Assembly (NCBI GenBank): GCA_019188255.1
Contig: JAETXT010000015.1
Location: forward strand, 1,178,001-1,242,000
Direction: 5' to 3'
From: Verticillium longisporum
Lineage: Eukaryota; Ascomycota; Sordariomycetes; Glomerellales; Plectosphaerellaceae
Length of the DNA: 64,000 nt
Made by a program: the position numbers and the translations under genes. Under the pieces are notes generated by a model. That model worked only from the letters and a program-made list of their open reading frames with translations. It made no database searches and was not told the DNA's origin. Of this stretch, positions 1-13,124 are shown piece after piece (within the stretch, counting starts at the first letter, position 1; each line of letters begins with the position of its first letter).

Positions 1-1566
1 AAACTGAGAGTCGGGGCGACATGGCAGAGGTCATCCCACACCTGCAGCTGAACGTCTGTTGGCTTGTACCGGTTGAGCTTCTCGCGATCCGCATCGTTCA
101 TCTTTTCGTCTGGTGGAGCGTATTTGGTGGGATTGGCACACTTGTGAGCCAGATAGATTTGTTCATCACGAAGGACCTCGCCGCCACCGACCATAATGAG
201 CAGAGGCGGAAGGCCTCCCAGGGTTGGTTGCGTGACGGGGCTGACGAGTGGGTGGTCAATGAGCTGGTTGGTGGTATACATCTGGAGAAGAGTCAATTCA
301 AACAGTTCTTAGTGTCGATACAGGCCCAGCTCACCTGAATCTGATCCTTGACGGTCGTGAGCTTTCCGTTAATGGTGACGGAGAGCAGGACTGAGGTCTT
401 CGGCACGTCGGCTTCGAGCGGAGCCTCAGGCTTTGCTATCGGGTCGCCCTGTGCATCATGCCCTTCGGGTGTCTCCAGTTCAAACGGATTTCCTTGTTTA
501 GCTTCTAACGTGCTTGGCTTCGCAGCACCCTTGACTCCCTTCTTCGTCTTCGCAGCTTGTTCTTCCATCATGGCCAGGTCGTCCTCGTTGGGCGGTGGCC
601 ATGCCCGCGATGGCTTGTGGTGGAACCCAGACGTGGGGATATAGTCGAACGGCGTATCTCCCGCTACACTGGGAAAGGAATGTGTCAGGTCGACCCACGG
701 GCTGATGAGGATGGCGCCAGCAGGAAGAGGAATGCCTTGGTCACGCAGGGTACAGAGCATCGACATGACCATGCCGCCACCGGCTGAGTCGCCTGCGAGG
801 ATGATCGTGTTTGGCTCCTGGATGGTGAGGAGGTAGAGATACGCCGCGATGCAATCCTGCAACCCACAGGGAAAAGGGAACTGCGGCGCCAGTCTGTACT
901 TCGGCGCAAAGACGCGAGCCTTGAGCTTCCGGGCATGACGCTGCATCTGATACCTGTGCTCGTCGACGCTTCCGAAGAAGTAAGCGCCACCATGGACGTA
1001 GAGCATGACGCGCTTCCCGGGATCTCCATTCTTCTTGCGCTCTTGATAGTGCGCTTTCATCTCGATCCACTCGGCCTTGAGCGGGCTTTTCGGCCTCCTC
1101 CATTGCCACCACTGACGGCCGCCGACTCGCGCAATGCCCTCCTCGCCCAACTCGGCCTGGAGTAACGCGGCGGCCTTCTCGAGTAGCTGGTCGGCGATTG
1201 TGATCTCGTCAACCCGCACCCATTGCGGATGAGGTACCCATTGTGCGGTAAACGCTTGGAGTTCTTCCACGGTATGGTGAGAGGCAAACTGGAGAAAGGA
1301 CCTGACAAGGTGGAGGCCTTCGTCGTAGGACAAGTGGGCGGTGGGCTTCTGTTTGAGAGGCTGACGGTTAAGGTACTGCAAGCCAAGATGTGTCAGTGGG
1401 ACCTCTCGTAGGAAGTACGAGATTCTAGACCGTCCACCCCGAGTGTTTGGATGTGGGATTCAGCCTCTGGAGTCGGGGGTTTACACACATGGGACAAGAG
1501 TGTGGAGACGACGGTCGGCGTCACGGCCAATGACACAGATGTCGTATTGAGCTTGAGTGGGTTCAT
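1..1566 (-). CDS. HSL-type alpha/beta hydrolase (partial, 3' end off window)
   Basis: Predicted serine hydrolase of the hormone-sensitive-lipase/Abhydrolase_3 family, likely an esterase or lipase; the substrate is unknown. Three exons are seen: 1489-1566, 335-1375 and 1-281 (open at the window edge), with introns 1376-1488 and 282-334 that keep frame and bear GT..AG ends. The ATG at 1564-1566 gives a hydrophobic N-terminus and joins cleanly as LLSH|YLNRQP. The oxyanion motif HGGAYFFG lies near residue 154, and the nucleophile motif GDSAGGG near residue 222. Exon 3 carries GGGEVLRDE and DDLCHVAP, which fit the acid and histidine region. A charged, Pro/Lys-rich insert sits between nucleophile and acid, as in many fungal members. 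The last residues are missing because the window starts here. It is divergent from the TSR2-like gene. Confidence 0.88.
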
Positions 1567-2150
1567 CGTGGGCTGGTTCGTGGTTGTGTCGCTGTCGGAG
1601 GCGTTGTCGTGTGAGGTTGTGATACGGCGAACCAAGCTGCCATGGGCGACGCGCCGAGCTGGAGACCTTGAAGCTTATCGTAGGAGTAAGCTCAGAGCTC
1701 GGGGCAGGCGATGGGAATTGAGACAAGTCCAGTTGCCTCGTGCTCCAGAAAGAGAGCCAACAGCATTAGGGGCATTTCCTCATGTTATTAGCCCATCTTG
1801 GCCCCAGGGTCTAGTGATGTCATTTCTTGGCGCACATGCCAACGGATTCCTGCCCCCAGCCGGGCAGGGAAGACTCACGGGCACCTTCTTCTTCCGCAGC
1901 CAGTGGCCCTTTCCCCTGGAGCCGAATCCGTTTGCGGGGAAAGGGAGTCCCTGTCTTGGCCTGAGGAAGGTCCCCCCCACCGCACTCAGCCGTACTGTGC
2001 ACAAATCACAGTGCTATCCAGCGCCCGCACGCATCGCTGCACGCAGAAAAGATTTCCTATCTGACAGCGACGAAATGTCACCCCTCCTCGTGCATAATGC
2101 CCCTCCAACACATAGACTGACCACTCGGCCGACCATCGCAAAGAGTAGTC
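1567..2150. other. Divergent intergenic region
   Basis: This 584-bp spacer separates two divergently transcribed genes and must hold both promoters. No further gene is seen. Reading frames that cross it are open by chance and lack family similarity. Confidence 0.6.
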
Positions 2151-2833
2151 ATGGCTTCGAACGGTGCCCCGGCGGCTTTGACCGCAGGTATGTCATTCTC
2201 TTCACAGTTCATCTTTGTAATACCAATCTCTGACCAATATGAACAGCCGCCGCGCAAAACAACTTTGAACAAGCCGTCGCCCTTTCCCTCCACACATGGC
2301 CCGCCCTCACCTTGTCCGTCCAGAACAACTGGGGCGGCGAGGCCTCTTCCGACAAGCGCGATTGGTTCGCCGGTGCCGTCGTCGATCTGTTTGCGCCGTT
2401 TGAAAAGGTTGTCAACGGCGCTGCGACGCCCAAGGACGCAGCGGCTGCCGCCGAGGAGGAGCCCGATGTTGAATACGTGGAGGAGTTCCTCCTTCAGGTC
2501 ATGTGCGACGAGTTTGAGGTCAACATTGACGATGAGTCCGGCTTTGATGTCGCCCAGGCCATCATCAAGTTCCGCACCGACTGCGCCAAGGGCAAGTTTG
2601 ACGATCTCATCGAGCTGCAACGCAAGTGGGAGAGCAAGAAGGGCAAGAAGGTCCAGGTCGCCCAAGGAGAGAGTCCCAACCAGGAGGTCGATGATGACGA
2701 CAGCGACGACTACTCCGACGACGACGAAGACGTCAGCATGGATGAGGCGCCCCAGCTGGTACAGGTTCCTAAGGAGAAGCCCGCACCAGAGGTGGACGAG
2801 GATGGCTTTACCACGGTGTCGAGGAAGAGGTAG
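2151..2833 (+). CDS. TSR2: Pre-rRNA processing protein TSR2-like
   Basis: Small acidic protein (207 aa) that matches the Tsr2 family: a 40S biogenesis factor that escorts eS26 and supports 20S pre-rRNA processing. Exon 1 is 2151-2187 and exon 2 is 2247-2833, separated by a 59-bp intron (GTATGT..AACAG). Joined, the N-terminus reads MASNGAPAALTAAAQNNFEQ. The core has the family's WPALTLSVQNNWGG block, the FEEFL-like YVEEFLLQVMCDEFEVNIDD segment and VAQAIIKFR. The C-terminal third is a run of Asp/Glu/Ser followed by the usual basic end, EDGFTTVSRKR. The gene converges on the BSD-domain gene with 194 bp between stop codons. Function is inferred from the family. Confidence 0.9.
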
Positions 2834-3027
2834 ACGAGACAGGAAGCATGAAACAACAAACAGCGAATGATTTTGACCAAGAACTGGGAGTATGGACCGA
2901 GTGCGTCCCGAGCGAGGAAACACCCCACGTATTCACAAGCTGCCGCCCTGAACGGCCGTCAAAAACGAAACCCCTGAAATCACCCGCCTCTCCGGAACGC
3001 CAGAACCCAAAACTTCGATCACGCATT

Positions 3028-4428
3028 TTATTCCCAATCCTCGTCGCTGTCGTCGCCCTTGCGAGAGTCCTTCGGGCTGCTGGGCGCCTGGCTGGCAACG
3101 CCTGAACGGGCACCCACAACATCGTAGCTCGCCTCGCTATCGGCCTGGGACTTCGCGTCGTTCGACGTACGCGACTCGGGTGCGGGCTTGAGGGTGGAAG
3201 CGGCTGTGGACGGGTGAATGGTGGTCGAAGACTCCACAGAGGCTGGTCTCGCGATCTTGCGCTTCTCCTCGGCCTTTTCAGACTTCTCTTGCTCTGCTTT
3301 GGCCGGGGGAGACTCGTCATCCGAGTCGTCGTCCCAGCCGACCTCGTCTTCGGCGGACGCGGCTGATCACGCTCTGTTAGCCATAAATCCATAGCCTCGT
3401 AGACAGTATCCGAAACTTACCCTTGAGAAGATCTCGCCGCCTCGTCTCGGCAGCATCGAGACCGTGACGCAGGAAGTAGTACCGCTGCCAAAACTCAGCA
3501 TAGGGCACTTGATCCGGCACCAGCTTCTCCATCGTAGAACGGAGCTCGGGATATTTGGAAAGATCCTCCGCAATGTCTGCCGTCTTCTTCTCGGCGTCGA
3601 ATGTCTTCGCCCAAGTCTTAAACTCCTCCGTGGCGGGATCCTTGGCGAAGCTCTCGGGGCTTGTGTGGACAGCGTGCAGCTGTGCGTCCTGGCGCGAGGT
3701 GTGGATGACACGCTTCCCTTGCGCGTCCTTGCTCTCAAAGAGAACCGTGTTGCTCTGGCTGCTTGCTTCCGTGGGCGGTGCTATACTGACGGCATCCTTG
3801 AGGAAATTGGAGATGTTGGTGCCGAAACGAAGCAGCGCCTCGTCGGCGGCATCCTCGGCCTTCTGCAGATCCTTCAACCTCTTGGCAGCCTCGGCGCGAA
3901 TCTTCGACAGGTACGTCTCGGAGTTGCTCAGCGTATCTTCTGATGTCGAGGCGCGGGCCTTGGTAGGTGTCGCTTCTCCCTTGTCGTCGCCCTCCTTTGT
4001 CTTGATCCCAGATGATTCCCCCTCCTGCGGTGTCGTCGTCGTGTCGAGAGTGAGGGCCCGTGTCTGGCTGATAATGGAGCTCTGGAGTCCGCTGAGGCCC
4101 TTTGCAGCATCTTGTCCCAGCTCAGTAACCTCTTTCGAAGCCTCGCGGTACACTGACTGGCCCTGGTCTCCCGCGTCAGATCATGAATCCTTGGGCCCTC
4201 CTTCAACGAGGGACGTTGGAAGATGGGGAGGTTGCGCACCTGTTTGACAGCGTTCCCAAGGAAACCGCCTAGCTTAACGCCCCATGGGCTGTTGGCGAGA
4301 GCTTTGTAAGCTTCCTGAATGTCGTCGTTCAGGCTCACTTCGGGCTTGCCATCATTCTTGTCGCCGTCCTTCTTGTCGTCATCCTTCGGATAAGCATCCT
4401 GATTGATCTGGTCGTACGCGAGATCCAT
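3028..4428 (-). CDS. BSD-domain protein (Dos2-like)
   Basis: A 421-residue protein with a BSD domain, resembling fungal Dos2/SYAP1-like proteins; the exact role is poorly defined. Exons are 4240-4428, 3421-4162 and 3028-3362, with introns 4163-4239 (77 bp) and 3363-3420 (58 bp). The start MDLAYDQI was chosen because it is the usual N-terminus of this family and the frame upstream is not conserved-looking. The N-terminal block SPWGVKLGGFLGNAVKQ joins across intron 1 to GQSVYREASKEV. The BSD domain lies at about residues 245-300, with the sequence FKTWAKTFDAEKKTADI and the aromatic pair in AEFWQRYYFLRH. The C-terminus is Ser/Asp/Glu-rich and ends DDSDEDWE, typical of the family. It sits tail to tail with the TSR2-like gene. 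Confidence 0.87.
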
Positions 4429-7400
4429 GGTGTTCACACTGCGAGCTAGCTCTTCGAGAAGGTTCACAAGGGTAACAAAAGCTTGTGATTTGGTTTCCGT
4501 GAGCTCGCCCGGCGATTGTTTTGCTGTCATGCACTTCCAATAGAATGTGCTTGAGGCTCTGGTCCCCTGACGTGGACCTCCAGAGAAAACCAAGCGGGGT
4601 TGTCTGGTTTCCAGCCACCAATGGCGCTAGACCAACCCAGCTAGCGCCCCGTCCGCAGCTGGAGCTTCCGAGCCGTTTGATCCCAGGTCGCGAACAATCA
4701 ACCACCACGCTTCGGTCAGTGCCGTACAGAACACATGAGTACGCAAGATATTGGCAAGTGCCTATCTAATTCAATCCTTTTCGCACTTACCCTGGAGCGC
4801 ATGTAGACGGGACGCCTACTGGGCCAAGACACGACCACAATCCCAATTCATGTTGAGCCAGGCCACGTAGACCACGAGCTTGACCCGCCTTGGATGTCAC
4901 CTGAACTTTCTGGTCGACATCACTATCGATGGGGCACCAGGCGACTTTCAACGTGCCATACTGCGCGTCGCCGTTCCTGCCCACTCGTACGACATGGTGG
5001 GTGCTTATAATAGTCGCAGTCAAGCTTGGGGGTTTGCAGGTTTCACTAAGCTCCCTAGATGAGAAGACACTGAGACTAGCATGGGAAACCCCAACAGCTT
5101 AATGTAGAAACAAAGCAACTCAGCCAGCCCCGTTAAAATACAGCAACACGGTAACCATTTCGCAACGTTGACAAAGCTTCTCTTGCTCTGCCGTCCTGTT
5201 ATATGAGGGACGGTCTTTATCGTACGGTCTAAACTCGGATTCCGACGTTGAAGATTGCTGACCAACTGACTCTTGGTGGAAGAGGTGTTTGATAGCTGTT
5301 ATAGTACGACGTCATCTCTAATTGACGTCTCAAACTGTGGTGGTCGGAAAACCGGTAGGGGATGAACCTATATCCCCCTGTCTGGTGGTCCGAGGACATG
5401 CCTTGAAACTTACGGCCAGCCTAGATCGCAGTGTCGCTTGAAAAGAATTAGATTGTAAATGAGTGTATATACGATCCGCCGGGCACGCAACGACGTGTAA
5501 ACCTTCCCCTCCACACTAGTTAGGATAAATTGTAAGGCCTGGCAGCTGGGTATATTTTGCCTTGCTCTATCGAAACGAAGAGTATATATGTAACGATTCA
5601 CCGCCATCCCTACCCAATTAGGTAGCTTATACCGCGTGTAGTCAAGGGCGCATTTGGTGGAGGCTGAGATCTTGCCCCGGAGGGACCCGGATAGCACCAG
5701 TTTTGTAGGGATGACTGGTCACCACAGAAGAGGTCAAGCTGTTGGTAGATCACGTGTGCGGGGTGTCGCGTCCATGCAAGGGGTTGCGCCATTCGCCGGG
5801 TCGCAGTCCGTTCAACCCGTCGTTTGATCGGGGAAATACGTTACTCTGGCGCAAGCCTTAGAAGGATTACGGCGGTAACGGCAACGGAGACATCGGGATT
5901 AAGCTGTTCGCTACTCGGCTAGAACAACAGCCTAGCTAGGCCTATGGAATACTGGCTACCTGGAGCTATTGACCAAGCAAGGAGCTCCATTGTGTTTCAA
6001 GAATGCATCGAGTGAGTCTTGATGTCAGCTTTACACGTTGGTGAGAACATACCGTTTCGATGCCGATGGATTTATGATGTCGATACGCCTGGCTGTTCGA
6101 CAGACTCAGGTTCGGCTGATGCCGAGGAAATCATCCCGCCTTGAGCCGGTGGCTGCATTTCTACCGATCTCCCCAACGCAACGGGGCATTCCGGCTCCTC
6201 ATCAGTCAGGTCACCAGACGCATAACCCATACGGTGACATTGTCTGCACACGACGTGCAGCACGTGGTAGATGAGGATGACGAATGCGCAAGGCTAAGTA
6301 CGCCGTTGGTCTAAGGGGGGTACTTTCGTGTGAGCGAAGGGCGTAATGACAGATGGTCAGGATTCTCATCGGCAGGCTGGCTCCAGCAGCTGGAGAGGTG
6401 CAACGACGCTAGAGCGGTAACGGCCTGGCTTCCAGCACGCTGTGTTTGGTAAGGCATGTGGTACTTGAGATGGGGTCCTGAGTCATCTCCACGTCTTTAC
6501 TCGGAACGGAGTCGCCGCCATCGGGGTCGGGGCATAATCCGGCCGTAGCTGCTTTGTCTGGGAGGTCTGGTGTCTTGCCACCATGGCATGGAGTACCTTA
6601 TCTGCGCTTCCACCTCAACAGTTCGATCGCTCCTGAGCTCTGGGATCGACGCGGCTTGCCAGTGACGGTTCAGAGCCAATTCCTCAGTGCGCTGCTGATG
6701 CATTGGGGAGGACAGGGCAAAGTGGCAAATATTCGGGCTCAGACGCCCCCTAGAATGTTGGATAGGGACGTGAGAGCTGATGAGACGGGGCCCTCGACAG
6801 TTGTCAGGGACAGGACTGGCTTTTGAGTTGGCTGGGGAGACGGCTGGATCCTGGCAGGTGCCGAACAGGCCGCGCCTGCCGTGTCTCGATTCCCTTGATC
6901 CCCAATCGCGCTACCCACACATCCTGGTTAGGTAGCAGGTACATTAGTTACCTAGGTTCTTTCCCCCTTTGCCCCTTCCTCCTTCCCTCCCACCTCCGCC
7001 CGCCCAGGCAAGCCCAGTTCCGGGAGCAGCACCTCCTCCCCCAAGCAGCCCAAATCCCTGCCCCTCCATTTTTGCCTGGCAGTGCACAGGCTGACAAATT
7101 GACGTCGAAGGGGCCCGTCTGGATTTCTTCCCCTCCTCTCGATGCGATTCCAGTCCGTCCACCCACATCACCGTCACTCTCACAGCAACATTGCCGTCGC
7201 ATGCCAAACTCGTCCGTCTGGCACCCCCAAAGCACCAGCCAACCGTACGCCGAATCTTGTCGAATCTGACGTGCAGAATCCAGAGGCAGGTCGACAAATC
7301 TGTCCTCGTTCCTCCCTTAGTCCTCCCGCGCGCCAGGCAGACATCTGCACCTCAAAGGCATCCATATCCATCCCCCCCACCTGGACCCTTCTTTGCCTCC

Positions 7401-7757
7401 GTCACCTCTCCAAATCGCGACTTGCACCCAACATTTGCATCAAGTATTCCGACCGTCAAGCATATTTCTCATCGTAGAAATTGCAGGGCTTCCATACAGT
7501 CAAAGTCTACGGCACATCTCAATTGTGGACACCCCCATCACACCTGGTTTCTGCGATTTTATTGACCTGAGTGGCTGCTCACTGAGTCACTTCACACAAC
7601 CCGATCATCGTCAATTCTGTCGCCGTTTGGTCCTGCCTTTCCTGGCTCCAGACGGCCCAGTCTTCTTTGCGCGTCGTCGCACAAGCATTGCATTGAAAAC
7701 TTGACCCCCGTCACTACCACGCCTACACACCACCGTCCATTCCTCTCAAGAGACGCG
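4429..7757. other. Long divergent intergenic region, possible degenerate repeat
   Basis: About 3.3 kb between the BSD-domain gene and the Yap1-type gene. The part nearest the latter (about 6950-7757) is pyrimidine-rich and is probably promoter and 5' leader. The part around 5400-6300 is richer in TA steps and stop codons, with short hairpins such as GGGGAT..ATCCCC near 5358-5377. It may be a decayed repeat, but no terminal repeats or transposase motifs were found. No gene can be supported. Confidence 0.4.
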
Positions 7758-9627
7758 ATGGCTTCGACCAACGCTCAAGCGGGGTCAAACAACCTCTTCC
7801 TGACTCCGCAACAACAGAGCCTTCTCTTCGCCGCTCTCAACTCCAACAAGCAAGCGCCTTATCCCTCGCCTGTTGTCAAACACGTGTCCGAGTCACCCAC
7901 CTCTCTTCAAACATCCCCCATTCAAGGTGCCGGAATCAAACGTTCCACTGATACTCCCTATCTCGACAATTACGACTATGACTTTGGCGACTCGAGCTTC
8001 GACTTTGAATTCGCGGACACCAGCCAGGCTTCCATGATTGGCGACTTGCCTAACCTGGCCAAGACAGGTGGCAACGAGGGCGAGTCTTCGGACAAGCGGG
8101 CTCACCCTGACGATGACGACGACGACGACGAATCTCCTGGCAATGACGCCAAGAGACGTGAGAGCACGGAGAAGGTTGCGAAGAAGCCCGGGCGCAAGCC
8201 TCTGACTTCAGAGCCCAGTTCGGTAAGTTAGGCTGTGGATCAAATCATTTCGTTGCTCGTCTGCTGACAAGGTGGTCTACAGAAGAGAAAGGCTCAAAAC
8301 CGAGCTGCCCAGCGAGCCTTCCGTGAACGCAAGGAGAAGCATCTCAAAGACCTCGAGGACAAGGTCGATGAGCTTCAGAAAGCGTCCGAGGCAGCCAACA
8401 ACGAGAACTCTGTACTTCGCTCACAAGTTGACAAGATGACGTCTGAGTTGGCTGAGTACAAGAATCGCTTCGCCGCCATGAACAGCCGATCTCTCTCACA
8501 GAACAAGACGACTGGTCTTGGTTTCGGCGCGCCTGCCCTTGGCAACTTGAATGATGTGAACTTCCAATTTGAATTCCCCAAGTTCGGCGTCTTGCCCGGA
8601 CCACCGGCTGCTACCAATGCCTCTCCCCAAAACTCGACTGCATCGGTTTCGCCTCACCAATCTTCTGCCCGCAAGCATATGAGCCCGCCTCAATCAAAGT
8701 CGAGCAGCGAAAGTCCTCTTGGCGTTGGTTCCGATCTCAACGCACTGCCCAAGGATGACATTTCTAGCTTTTCGTCTTTCTTCAACCCTGCCATCACACG
8801 GGGCTCCATGTCAACATCGCGCGCTAGCGTTGATTCCAACCCATACAGCTTCAACAATGGCACCGCTACCAGCTCTCCATCATCATCAACGCAGTCGAAC
8901 GCTGGCCCCAGTTCGTCATGCGGGACATCTCCTGAGCCGTTCACCCAGTCGCCTATGGGCTTCAAACCTGTTGAAACCATGACGACCATTGGCGAAGAGC
9001 AGACAGCATTGACCACAGATCAGAACAACAACAGCAGCAACAGCAACTTTGGCCACTTCGCGAGTGTTGACAACATCAGCTTTGACTGGCTTGCTCAGCA
9101 AAACGGTGGTCAATTCGACCCCCAACTTTTCGGTGATTACCGCGATACACAGAATACTGTGCTTCCTACGGCAACGTTTGACGATAGTTTCTTTAATGAT
9201 GCTCTCGACACGGATTTCTTCATGCCATACAACATGGCCCCAAGCCCGGCTGTTTCGAAGAAGAGCAACAACTTGATCGATCAGATTGACGCGGCGAACA
9301 ATGCCGACGATGAGGTGGCCAAGCCTGATCAGATCGAAACAAACTACGGTTGCACCAAGGTTTGGTAAGTTGAAAAGATGCCCAGTGACCACCAAAAGCA
9401 GTAACTGACTAAGACGTTGCAGGGAACGACTACAGAACTGTCCCAAGGTTCAGAACGGCGAATTTGACCTCGATGATCTTTGCTCCGAGTTGCAGAAGAA
9501 GGCCAAGTGCTCCGGCCAAGGTCCCGTCGTCTCGGAAACAGATTTCCAGAAAGTGGTTCAGAAATGGATGGGCAAGGATGCGGCATGTGTCGACCCCCCT
9601 GCGCCCGTCAACGCCAGCCAGCATTGA
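7758..9627 (+). CDS. Yap1/AP-1-type bZIP oxidative stress transcription factor
   Basis: Fungal AP-1 (Yap1) family activator of antioxidant genes. It normally shuttles between cytoplasm and nucleus and is held in the nucleus when C-terminal cysteines oxidise. Exons are 7758-8222, 8283-9364 and 9423-9627, with introns of 60 and 58 bp; the product is 583 aa. The bZIP starts right after intron 1: KRKAQNRAAQRAFRERKEKH, then a leucine zipper to about residue 210. The C-terminal redox domain is intact: NCPKVQNGEFDLDDLCSEL, then KKAKCSGQG, which gives the expected three cysteines. Only one cysteine (SSSCGTSPEP) stands in the central region, where some family members have several. An acidic run follows the N-terminal PYLDNYDYDFGDSSFDFEF segment. 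The long pyrimidine-rich leader upstream may carry small uORFs. Confidence 0.95.
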
Positions 9628-11051
9628 GGAGCGGCAGCCGGAAAGGCCCTTTGGTAATGCGGAGCAGTAACAAGCAAATGATGGTCTGATGACGAAACGG
9701 CGTTTTTTCTGCTTATTGGACGAAAATGGCGGTCCCTGGTTCAAGAAGAGCCCGAACCGACCGAATACCACAGATGGAAGGAACATGGAGGGGGCGAACG
9801 GTCTTCTTTTGAGAGATTGGGTTGAGACTGGTATGGTAGGTATGCTACGGGCAGGCGGCATCAATTGATAGCCTCGATTCTCACATGGTCTGAAGGCGGA
9901 CGTCCCCCCCTACTCTTCTTTTTCCTTTGATTGTGGGAGACAGTGGCGGGGAAAATTTTCATTCTTTGATGATATCAGGGGATGGGGGTTTGGTGATTTG
10001 TGATTTTTGCGCAATGTCACAGTATTGAGTAACACAAGTCCGGTTGGTCATAACAAATTTACAAAATAACAAGAACATGTAACTTGGTACTCGAGATGAG
10101 ACCAAGAGTATCGAACGTTCGAAACATGGTGGCTGCATCGTTGCTACGCGCGTCAAGTCACACAGGCCCTAGATATCTGCATACAGGGAGGAATCCCGAG
10201 CAGTAGCTGGTTGTTAAACTTTCCGTTCACGAGACCCAAGATCGAATACGACACAAGCCGAAGTGACGGCAAGTTGGCTGGCAATGCATGTTGAGGTATC
10301 ATTAATGCTTTCTAAGATCAGATATCGTCTCCTTGCTCATGTCGACACCTGACACCCCCAACCCGCCCAGCACGTCGTCCTGTGGCAGGCCGCCCCTTAT
10401 GACTCGAGCATAACGAGGTCAGGCGAGCCGCGGAATTATCGTTCTCCACAGGACGATTTCACCATCCGCCCTCCTCATTATTTCAACAAATGTTTGTACA
10501 CTGGCAAGCTCGCCGTGCTAATGTCTATACCGGAAACCCCAATTCTGGAGAGAAAAGAAAAAGGAAGGGGGGAAAGCCTCGCGGGCTCATCTGCCTTCTG
10601 GTCCCCGAGCCGGCGGAGAAACGCCATTGACGACGAGGTTGAAGGAGAGGAACATGAATTCGTCAGCGTCGTTGCTTTGTTTGAGAAACAGCCGGCCATG
10701 TCTTCGAGTCGGGTCCTGCTTCGCACGTGGTGGTGGAGGAGAGTTCCTTTGGCACGGGAGCCTGGCACACGTGGGCCGCGGAGGGATTCGATATCGCCCA
10801 AGTAGTAGGCGGTTTGCGCAGGCTGCGAGGTGTCGTGTCGGGGGCTGACAAGCCTCACGGCCCTCGGAGTGACACGCCATATTTCGGGATTCAGGCACGA
10901 AAGATTCAGGCAACGTTCGTGGTGCGGCCAGTCTAAAGTAAGGAACAACCGACTTGCGCTTTCTGGACCGTGCATGGCGCCGTTCGTCCAGCTGGCTCAC
11001 TTCCCGGCCAGGGTCGCTCGAGTCAACTCTTGGGGATCGTCGCAGAGGTCT
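9628..11051. other. Convergent intergenic region
   Basis: About 1.4 kb between the 3' ends of the Yap1-type and YANK-type genes. It should hold both 3' UTRs. Short ORFs on both strands at 10480-11000 are low in complexity and show no family signature. No gene is supported. Confidence 0.55.
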
Positions 11052-13124
11052 CTAGCCAATGACAACACGGGCACCTTCCTTGCCCAATACACCTCGCTCT
11101 TTGGGCTTCGGGCTGTGGCCTCGGCCTTTCTTGCGACTCAAGAAGCCAAAAACGCCGCCTGAGCCTTCGATCTTGTCGCCGACAGCATTTGCATCAGTAG
11201 GAAGCGTGGCGTCCTGCCGGGCCAGATCGGACCAGCTACCACCACCGTCGAGTGTTACCTGGACGCCACCCGCCGGGCTCGTGATCCTCTTTGCAGTTGG
11301 CGGTGCCGCTCTCTGGTTCGCGTAGTCTCCAGAATGCTGGGGAATGGGTGGTGCTGGTGGCGGTACCACAGAAGCAGGTCGACTTCTGGCGCCTTGCACG
11401 GTTTCCTGTCCATTTTCACGGCTTGGCGTCTTTTGTAGCATGGCGGGTTGGTATAGCTGCTGCTGGGCTCCGCCATTGATATTCGCCATCGCAGCTGGCG
11501 TCGCTTCGTCTGTAGTCAAGGCTTGAGGTGCTTGTGCCTGGTTCATGTCGCCGTTCAGGCACCCGTTCATCGCAGCCTGCTCCGCCATCCTAATGAGATC
11601 AGCACCAGTACCAGCACCTACACCAGTACCAGCACCAGCGCCGGCGCCGGCAAGAACAGCAAGCTCGTACTTCTTGTACGCCGCGACGGTGTAGTCGAAG
11701 GGCTTGAAGTCGGACTCGATCATGCGATACAACTCATCCTCTCTGATCTCCTTGTCTGACGCATCCTCCTTGAGACGCTCTCGTGGCTTTTGGCGGCGAG
11801 CTCGGGCTTCGAGAGGTGCCTCTTCAAGCAAGAGTTCCTCCAGATCATAAGTCGCATCGAAATTTGTCTTGTCCGAGGCCGGTACGAAAACGGGGTCAAT
11901 TCGCTTCTGCTCCAAGTGATCAAAGTTAAGCACGGCGAAAAACTCGTGGTTGATAAAGCTCTCCCAGGTACACCCTAGTCGTTTGTCTGGATTTGGCTCC
12001 AGAGCGTCGCGGATGGCGTATAAACACGGAAGAGTGACAGGCGGCGATGTGATAGGATACTTGGGGCTCGCAGACTGGATCTGGTTGCTGAGGGTGCTCT
12101 CAGAGCTGCCATCGAAAGGTCGCTGCGTGAAGGTGAGTAAGAAGAAGCTCAACACAGGCTGTGGGGAATGATATCACAAACCTTGTTGTAAATACACTCG
12201 TAAAACAAGACGCCCAAGGACCACCAGTCTGCGCGAACATCGTAGCCTTTGCCAGCATAGACTTCTGGTGCCAAGTAGGCTAACGTGCCCGACTTGCTTG
12301 TCAGCACCTTGCCAGGAATGACATCAGACGCAACGTTCTGTGCACATGTCAGTAATCAAGCAGCACCTGTCGTGTCGGTTCAGAAACTCACAAAGTCCGT
12401 CAAATGCACATGACCATCTGCGTCGAGTAGGACGTTGTCCGGCTTGACGTCTCGGTGTATGATGCCTTGGCCGTGAATGTAGCGTAACGCGCAGCCGAGC
12501 TCCCCGATCCAGAACCGCACTGCATCCTCGGTGAACGTTTTCCTTGAGATGTGGAATCGCAAATCGCCACCGCTCATTAAATCGACAACCAGATACCTGT
12601 TTCAGCTTGGTCAGCCTCGGTGTTGAGTGCGCAGTACAGCGCGTTGTATCTCACATGTACTCTATATCTTGAAAGCTGTATCGCAAGTTGCAAATGAATG
12701 GATGGTTCACATGCTCGAGCATGCGTCGCTCGCGGATGATATTTCGCACGCTCTCGGAGCGCACAACTGAGCGAGAGATCAGAGTCAGCACGGGAAAGAC
12801 ATTGATGCGGGAAGGAAGGGTGCCGACGGCAAGCGACAGCCGTGTCTCGAATCCAGGCAGGGTGCCGTACCTTCGTCTTTCCGAATGTATTTCAGCGCGA
12901 ATGATAGGTTCGTATCCTTCCTCTCGACGATGCGCACCTTGCCGAAGGCGCCTCGACCGACGACTCGAAGAAGACGGAAGTGGTTGAGGTTCACTGTCGA
13001 CCAGGAAGAGAGCACCAAAGTCAGCCTCTCTGCAGTGGCAAAGAATGAGGGGGGAGGGGGGGATTGCGAGAATCTGCGTACCTTCGCCGTCCATGTCGAC
13101 GGGCTTGCCCTGACTGTTGCCCAT
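11052..13124 (-). CDS. YANK/STK32-type AGC serine/threonine kinase
   Basis: Protein kinase of the AGC group, YANK (STK32) branch; targets are unknown. Six exons: 13082-13124, 12871-12993, 12655-12766, 12392-12596, 12182-12337 and 11052-12122, giving 569 aa. It starts MGNSQGKP, a good N-myristoylation signal that suggests membrane binding. Visible motifs are the P-loop GRGAFGKV (residues 27-34), Lys49 in [14 protein letters not shown] (140-147), and DFN in place of DFG, which is normal for YANK kinases. APE and the F-helix [11 protein letters not shown] follow. The C-terminal tail has the AGC-type stretch [14 protein letters not shown], then a 300-residue low-complexity region with an Ala/Gly/Thr repeat ([17 protein letters not shown]) and proline-rich segments. 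All five introns are 54-104 bp and keep frame. Confidence 0.92.

Noticed and set aside
5358..5377. GGGGAT..ATCCCC hairpin as a possible terminator or transposon end
   Set aside because: A single 6-bp stem is expected by chance; no second terminal repeat or target-site duplication was found.
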